A DNA stretch of 64,000 nt from the NCBI RefSeq assembly GCF_013285155.1, contig NZ_JABTEL010000001.1:434001-498000 (forward strand), in the 5' to 3' direction. Position 1 is the stretch's first letter. Each line of letters begins with the position of its first letter. The notes under the pieces are model-generated. The model saw nothing but the letters and a program-made list of their open reading frames with translations, was not told the DNA's origin and made no database searches. Shown here piece after piece: positions 61,182 through 64,000 of the stretch. A program made the position numbers and the translations under genes. The DNA is from Winogradskyella undariae. GTDB lineage: Bacteria > Bacteroidota > Bacteroidia > Flavobacteriales > Flavobacteriaceae.

Positions 61182-62282
61182 ATGAACACAATTACAAGAT
61201 TAGTAGTCTGCTTGGTATTAACTGCGATTTTTTCGAGTTTACAGGCACAAACAAAAGCATCAGATTCTATTAGAAAGGTTGAGGTAGATTCTAAAATTAT
61301 CCTTTTAGAAAAGAGCAAGACAGAAATTGAAAGTGAAGAAAGAGGTCTTTTAAAATCAAAAATCTCAAAAATAAATTCTCAATTAGACAATAAAGAGATT
61401 ACAGCAGAAGAAGCAGAAGAATTAAAAAAAGAAGCAGCTAAAGTAGCGGTATTAAATATTGAAAACCGTAAAGATATCTTAGATAAAAAAATAGCATTAT
61501 TAAAACGTAATGGTTACAGTTCAGATACGTCAATAGGTGATACAGAAGTGGGATTTACATTAAGTATTGGAGGGAATGAAGAGATTAGTGATAGTTTTAT
61601 TTATTTAGGAAAATCATCTGGTGATAAAAAAAGAAAATACGACAGACGTACATCTACAGATATCGTTTTTGCTTTTGGGTTTAATAACGCTTTAATTGAA
61701 GGAGAACAGATAGACGATTCACCTTATAAAATAGGAGGTTCTGGTTTTATAGAATTAGGGTATGCTTGGAAAACAAGAATCTTCGATAATACTAATTTTT
61801 GGAGACTAAAATACGGTTTCTCTTTTCAATGGAATAAATTAAATATTAAAAATAATCAATATTTAGTAAACACTGATGGAGCTATTTCGTTACAAGAATT
61901 TCCTTCAGATGTTAATAAAGTGAAATTTAGAACTACTAATTTAGTATTTCCTATGCACCTAGAATTTGGTCCTTCTAAAAAGATAGAAAAAGAGGACTAT
62001 TTTAGATATTCTACTCACAAGAAATTTAAAATAGGATTAGGTGGATATGCAGGTGTTAACTTAGGTAACATGCAAAAAATAAAGTATAAACTGGATGGAG
62101 ATAGAGAGAAAGACAAGCAAAGAGATGAGTTTGAAGTAAGTGAGTTTGTTTACGGTCTAAGTGGCTATGTTTCTTTAGGAGATGTTGCGTTATATGTTAA
62201 GTACGATCTTAATCCATTGTTTAAAGATCAACTTGTAGATCAAAACAATATTTCTGTAGGATTACGTTTCGATATGGATTAA
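61182..62282 (+). CDS. Outer-membrane beta-barrel protein with coiled-coil N-terminus
   Basis: 366 residues. The signal peptide (ending SLQAQ) is followed by a charged helical stretch with heptad character (about 30-115; EKSKTEIESEERGLLKSKISKINSQLD, in pieces). A barrel of about 230 residues comes next, ending in a typical strand (ISVGLRFDMD). It follows the sigma/membrane-protein pair in the same direction and may be their target or signal source. Family unknown. Confidence 0.65.
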   Translation: MNTITRLVVCLVLTAIFSSLQAQTKASDSIRKVEVDSKIILLEKSKTEIESEERGLLKSKISKINSQLDNKEITAEEAEELKKEAAKVAVLNIENRKDILDKKIALLKRNGYSSDTSIGDTEVGFTLSIGGNEEISDSFIYLGKSSGDKKRKYDRRTSTDIVFAFGFNNALIEGEQIDDSPYKIGGSGFIELGYAWKTRIFDNTNFWRLKYGFSFQWNKLNIKNNQYLVNTDGAISLQEFPSDVNKVKFRTTNLVFPMHLEFGPSKKIEKEDYFRYSTHKKFKIGLGGYAGVNLGNMQKIKYKLDGDREKDKQRDEFEVSEFVYGLSGYVSLGDVALYVKYDLNPLFKDQLVDQNNISVGLRFDMD

Positions 62283-62285
62283 TTC

Positions 62286-62335
<50 letters not shown>

Positions 62336-62346
62336 TTTTGAGTGTT

Positions 62347-62381
62347 AAAAAGCCTTAGTCTATTTTAGATTAAGGTTTTTT
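62347..62381. terminator. Terminator between the barrel gene and sugE
   Basis: Stem CCTTAGTCTA / TAGATTAAGG with one G-T pair and a 3-base loop, flanked by A and T runs. Confidence 0.75.
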
Positions 62382-62389
62382 ATTTTGTA

Positions 62390-62716
62390 TTAATGAGAGA
62401 CCACTTTTAAGCCTACTATTGAGATGATTAATGTTGAAATAAAAAACAAGCGCCAAAATGTAGCGGGTTCTTTAAATACAAAAACACCAACAAGTACCGT
62501 TCCTACAGCACCAATCCCTGTCCAAACAGCATAAGCAGTGCCAATGGGTAATTCCTCTGTAGCTTTGATAAGTAATAGCATGCTCATGGTTAAGCAGGCA
62601 AGGAAACCAATATACCAATAGGTTGTTTCTATTCCTGTGGTTTCTTTAGCCTTTCCAAGGCAAGCCGCGAAAGCAACTTCAAATAATCCAGCAATAATTA
62701 ATAAAATCCAATTCAT
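62390..62716 (-). CDS. sugE: Small multidrug resistance family exporter, SugE/Gdx type
   Basis: 108 residues, four membrane helices, the size of the SMR family. The essential Glu is in LLIIAGLFEVAFAACLGKA (Glu13). LPIGTAYAVWTGIGAVGTVLVG is nearly the SugE signature. Members of this subgroup export guanidinium in exchange for protons, as a dual-topology dimer. Single gene; no guanidine riboswitch was recognised upstream (62717-62930 is plain AT-rich sequence). Confidence 0.92.
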   Translation of the reverse strand: MNWILLIIAGLFEVAFAACLGKAKETTGIETTYWYIGFLACLTMSMLLLIKATEELPIGTAYAVWTGIGAVGTVLVGVFVFKEPATFWRLFFISTLIISIVGLKVVSH

Positions 62717-62930
62717 GTAATACTAAAATTTATAAGGTATCAAGTTAAGGTGTAATTTATCCAAATTCATTCTTTTAAATCAGAAACTTAAGTTTAATCA
62801 AACTATAATTTTTAATATACTTACTTTGTCTTAAATTTGTCAACTTGTTATTCTTATTTCATCAAGAATCTTCGAAACTCTATAATCTTTAATATAAAAT
62901 ATTTCTGTTTTTACAAGAATAATCTAAAGC

Positions 62931-64000
62931 ATGATCTCACAAAATTCCATTGCAAAAGTTTTTGAAACCGCTCGAGTAGAAGAGGTTATTGGCGATTTTG
63001 TACAGCTTAAAAAAGCGGGTACTAATTACAAAGGTTTAAGCCCTTTTAGTGAAGAGCGTTCACCGAGTTTTGTAGTGTCTCCTGTTAAGCAGATTTGGAA
63101 AGATTTTTCAAGTGGAAAAGGAGGGAATGCTGTAACATTTTTAATGGAGCATGAGCATTTTACTTATCCCGAAGCGATAAAGTATTTAGCTAAAAAGTAT
63201 AATATTGAAATAGAAGAAACAGAACGTACAGACGAAGAAAAAGCACAGGCAGACAATAGAGAAAGTTTATATTTAGTGAGTGAATATGCGAGTAGCTATT
63301 TTCAAAATGTACTGCATAAAACAAATCCAGGTAAAGCCATTGGTTTAAGTTATTTTAAAGAGCGTGGATTTACAGAAGAAACCATTAAGAAATTTGATCT
63401 TGGGTATTCTTTAGATGAATGGCAAGGTTTTACAGACGATGCTTTAGGTAAAGGTTATAAAATTAATTTTTTAGAACAAACAGGTTTAACAATTGTAAAA
63501 GGCGAAAAGCGTTTTGATCGTTTTAAAGGCCGTGTTATGTTTCCTATTCATAGTATGAGTGGGCGTGTTCTTGGTTTTGGTGGACGTATTTTAACTAACG
63601 ATAAGAAAGCGGCTAAATATTTAAATTCACCTGAAAGCGAAATCTATCACAAGAGTAAAATTTTGTATGGTTTGTATCATGCTAAGCAAAGTATTGCAAA
63701 AGAAGATAATTGCTACCTAGTTGAAGGTTATACAGATGTTATTCAGTTATGTCAAACAGGTATTACAAATGTTGTGTCTTCTTCTGGTACGGCTTTATCA
63801 CCAGATCAAATACGCTTAATTAACCGATTAACAAATAATATTACGGTTCTTTTTGATGGTGATGCAGCTGGTATAAGAGCATCTATTCGTGGTATCGATT
63901 TAATTCTAGAACAAGGTGTTAATGTTAAGATTTGTACATTTCCTGATGGTGAAGATCCAGATAGTTTTTCAAAATCTAATACTCTAGAAGAACTAAAGGA
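62931..64000 (+). CDS. dnaG: DNA primase, N-terminal part (runs off the window)
   Basis: The ATG at 62931 opens a frame that stays open to the window end, giving 356 codons. It makes RNA primers for replication. Residues 1-100 are the zinc-binding domain by fold (FETARVEEVIGDFVQLKKAG, SPFSEERSPSFVVSPVKQIW), but the expected CPFH...C..C ligands read SPFS...D..S, so no zinc can be bound. The TOPRIM domain is present (VEGYTDVIQL, ITVLFDGDAAGIRAS, FPDGEDPDSF). A -7 box TAAATTTG lies at 62832-62839. Confidence 0.93.
   Translation, partial: MISQNSIAKVFETARVEEVIGDFVQLKKAGTNYKGLSPFSEERSPSFVVSPVKQIWKDFSSGKGGNAVTFLMEHEHFTYPEAIKYLAKKYNIEIEETERTDEEKAQADNRESLYLVSEYASSYFQNVLHKTNPGKAIGLSYFKERGFTEETIKKFDLGYSLDEWQGFTDDALGKGYKINFLEQTGLTIVKGEKRFDRFKGRVMFPIHSMSGRVLGFGGRILTNDKKAAKYLNSPESEIYHKSKILYGLYHAKQSIAKEDNCYLVEGYTDVIQLCQTGITNVVSSSGTALSPDQIRLINRLTNNITVLFDGDAAGIRASIRGIDLILEQGVNVKICTFPDGEDPDSFSKSNTLEELK

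Noticed and set aside
62717..62930. Guanidine riboswitch upstream of sugE
   Set aside because: No ACGR-type conserved motif or paired hairpins on the minus strand.

Overview
The window is a piece of an AT-rich chromosome from a gliding-type member of the Bacteroidota, most likely family Flavobacteriaceae. The evidence is the gliding ABC ATPase GldA, three proteins with type IX secretion (T9SS) C-terminal domains (two type B, one type A), a DUF5686 outer-membrane protein, a HEPN-tailed sulfite reductase, the pheA / aminotransferase / tyrA / DAHP synthase-chorismate mutase operon, and promoters of the TAnnTTTG type rather than TATAAT. There are no rRNA or tRNA genes, transposases, prophage genes or CRISPR arrays that I can see. 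Genus cannot be decided from the sequence alone.

Layout. 1-8.7 kb: the 3' end of an outer-membrane barrel gene, then two large paralogous secreted IgGFc-binding-like proteins separated by decayed remnants of further copies. 8.7-13.8 kb: membrane pyrophosphatase hppA, soluble pyrophosphatase ppa, and cysE-cysM for cysteine. 13.9-20 kb: a DUF5686 membrane protein, pyruvate dehydrogenase E1 beta, and etfB-etfA. 20-27.3 kb: a bifunctional nuclease, a nucleoside transporter, thyA, a TonB-C-domain protein, a CBM48 protein, a membrane-anchored dihydrofolate reductase, and metK behind a structured leader resembling a SAM-II riboswitch. 27.5-33.6 kb: an Rrf2 regulator and an assimilatory sulfate/sulfite reduction operon (DUF2061, cysH, sulfite reductase, two siroheme genes, a flavoprotein reductase). 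34-40.2 kb: PagL-like protein, head-GIN lipoprotein, ackA-pta, gldA. 40.3-44.5 kb: the phenylalanine/tyrosine operon, preceded by a leader peptide and attenuator. 44.5-57.5 kb: rsgA, dtd, a lipoprotein, two DUF3857 proteins, a MazG-like protein, aroA, queA, rlmN and a T9SS cargo protein. 57.8-64 kb: polyprenyl synthase, DUF3592 protein, an ECF sigma / membrane protein / barrel cassette, a SugE-like exporter, and the start of dnaG.

How the genes connect. Sulfur runs through much of the window: CysE and CysM make cysteine from serine and sulfide, the Rrf2-linked operon makes the sulfide and its siroheme cofactor, and MetK uses the methionine that follows. The operon seems to lack sulfate adenylyltransferase (cysDN). 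ThyA and the DHFR form the thymidylate cycle. AroA and the pheA operon are two parts of aromatic amino acid synthesis.

The most interesting signals are regulatory and evolutionary. (1) A 16-residue leader peptide with eight aromatic residues and a well-placed terminator/antiterminator lies upstream of pheA. (2) Two CTA-N9-TAG operators sit exactly three bases after a -7 box, one upstream of the sulfur operon and one upstream of the sulfite reductase. (3) The metK leader carries three consecutive hairpins inside a SAM-II-like fold. (4) Two places show footprints of tandem duplication followed by decay, at 4.7-5.2 kb and around dtd / DUF3857 at 45.8-47.9 kb. All homology statements come from reading motifs, not from database searches.
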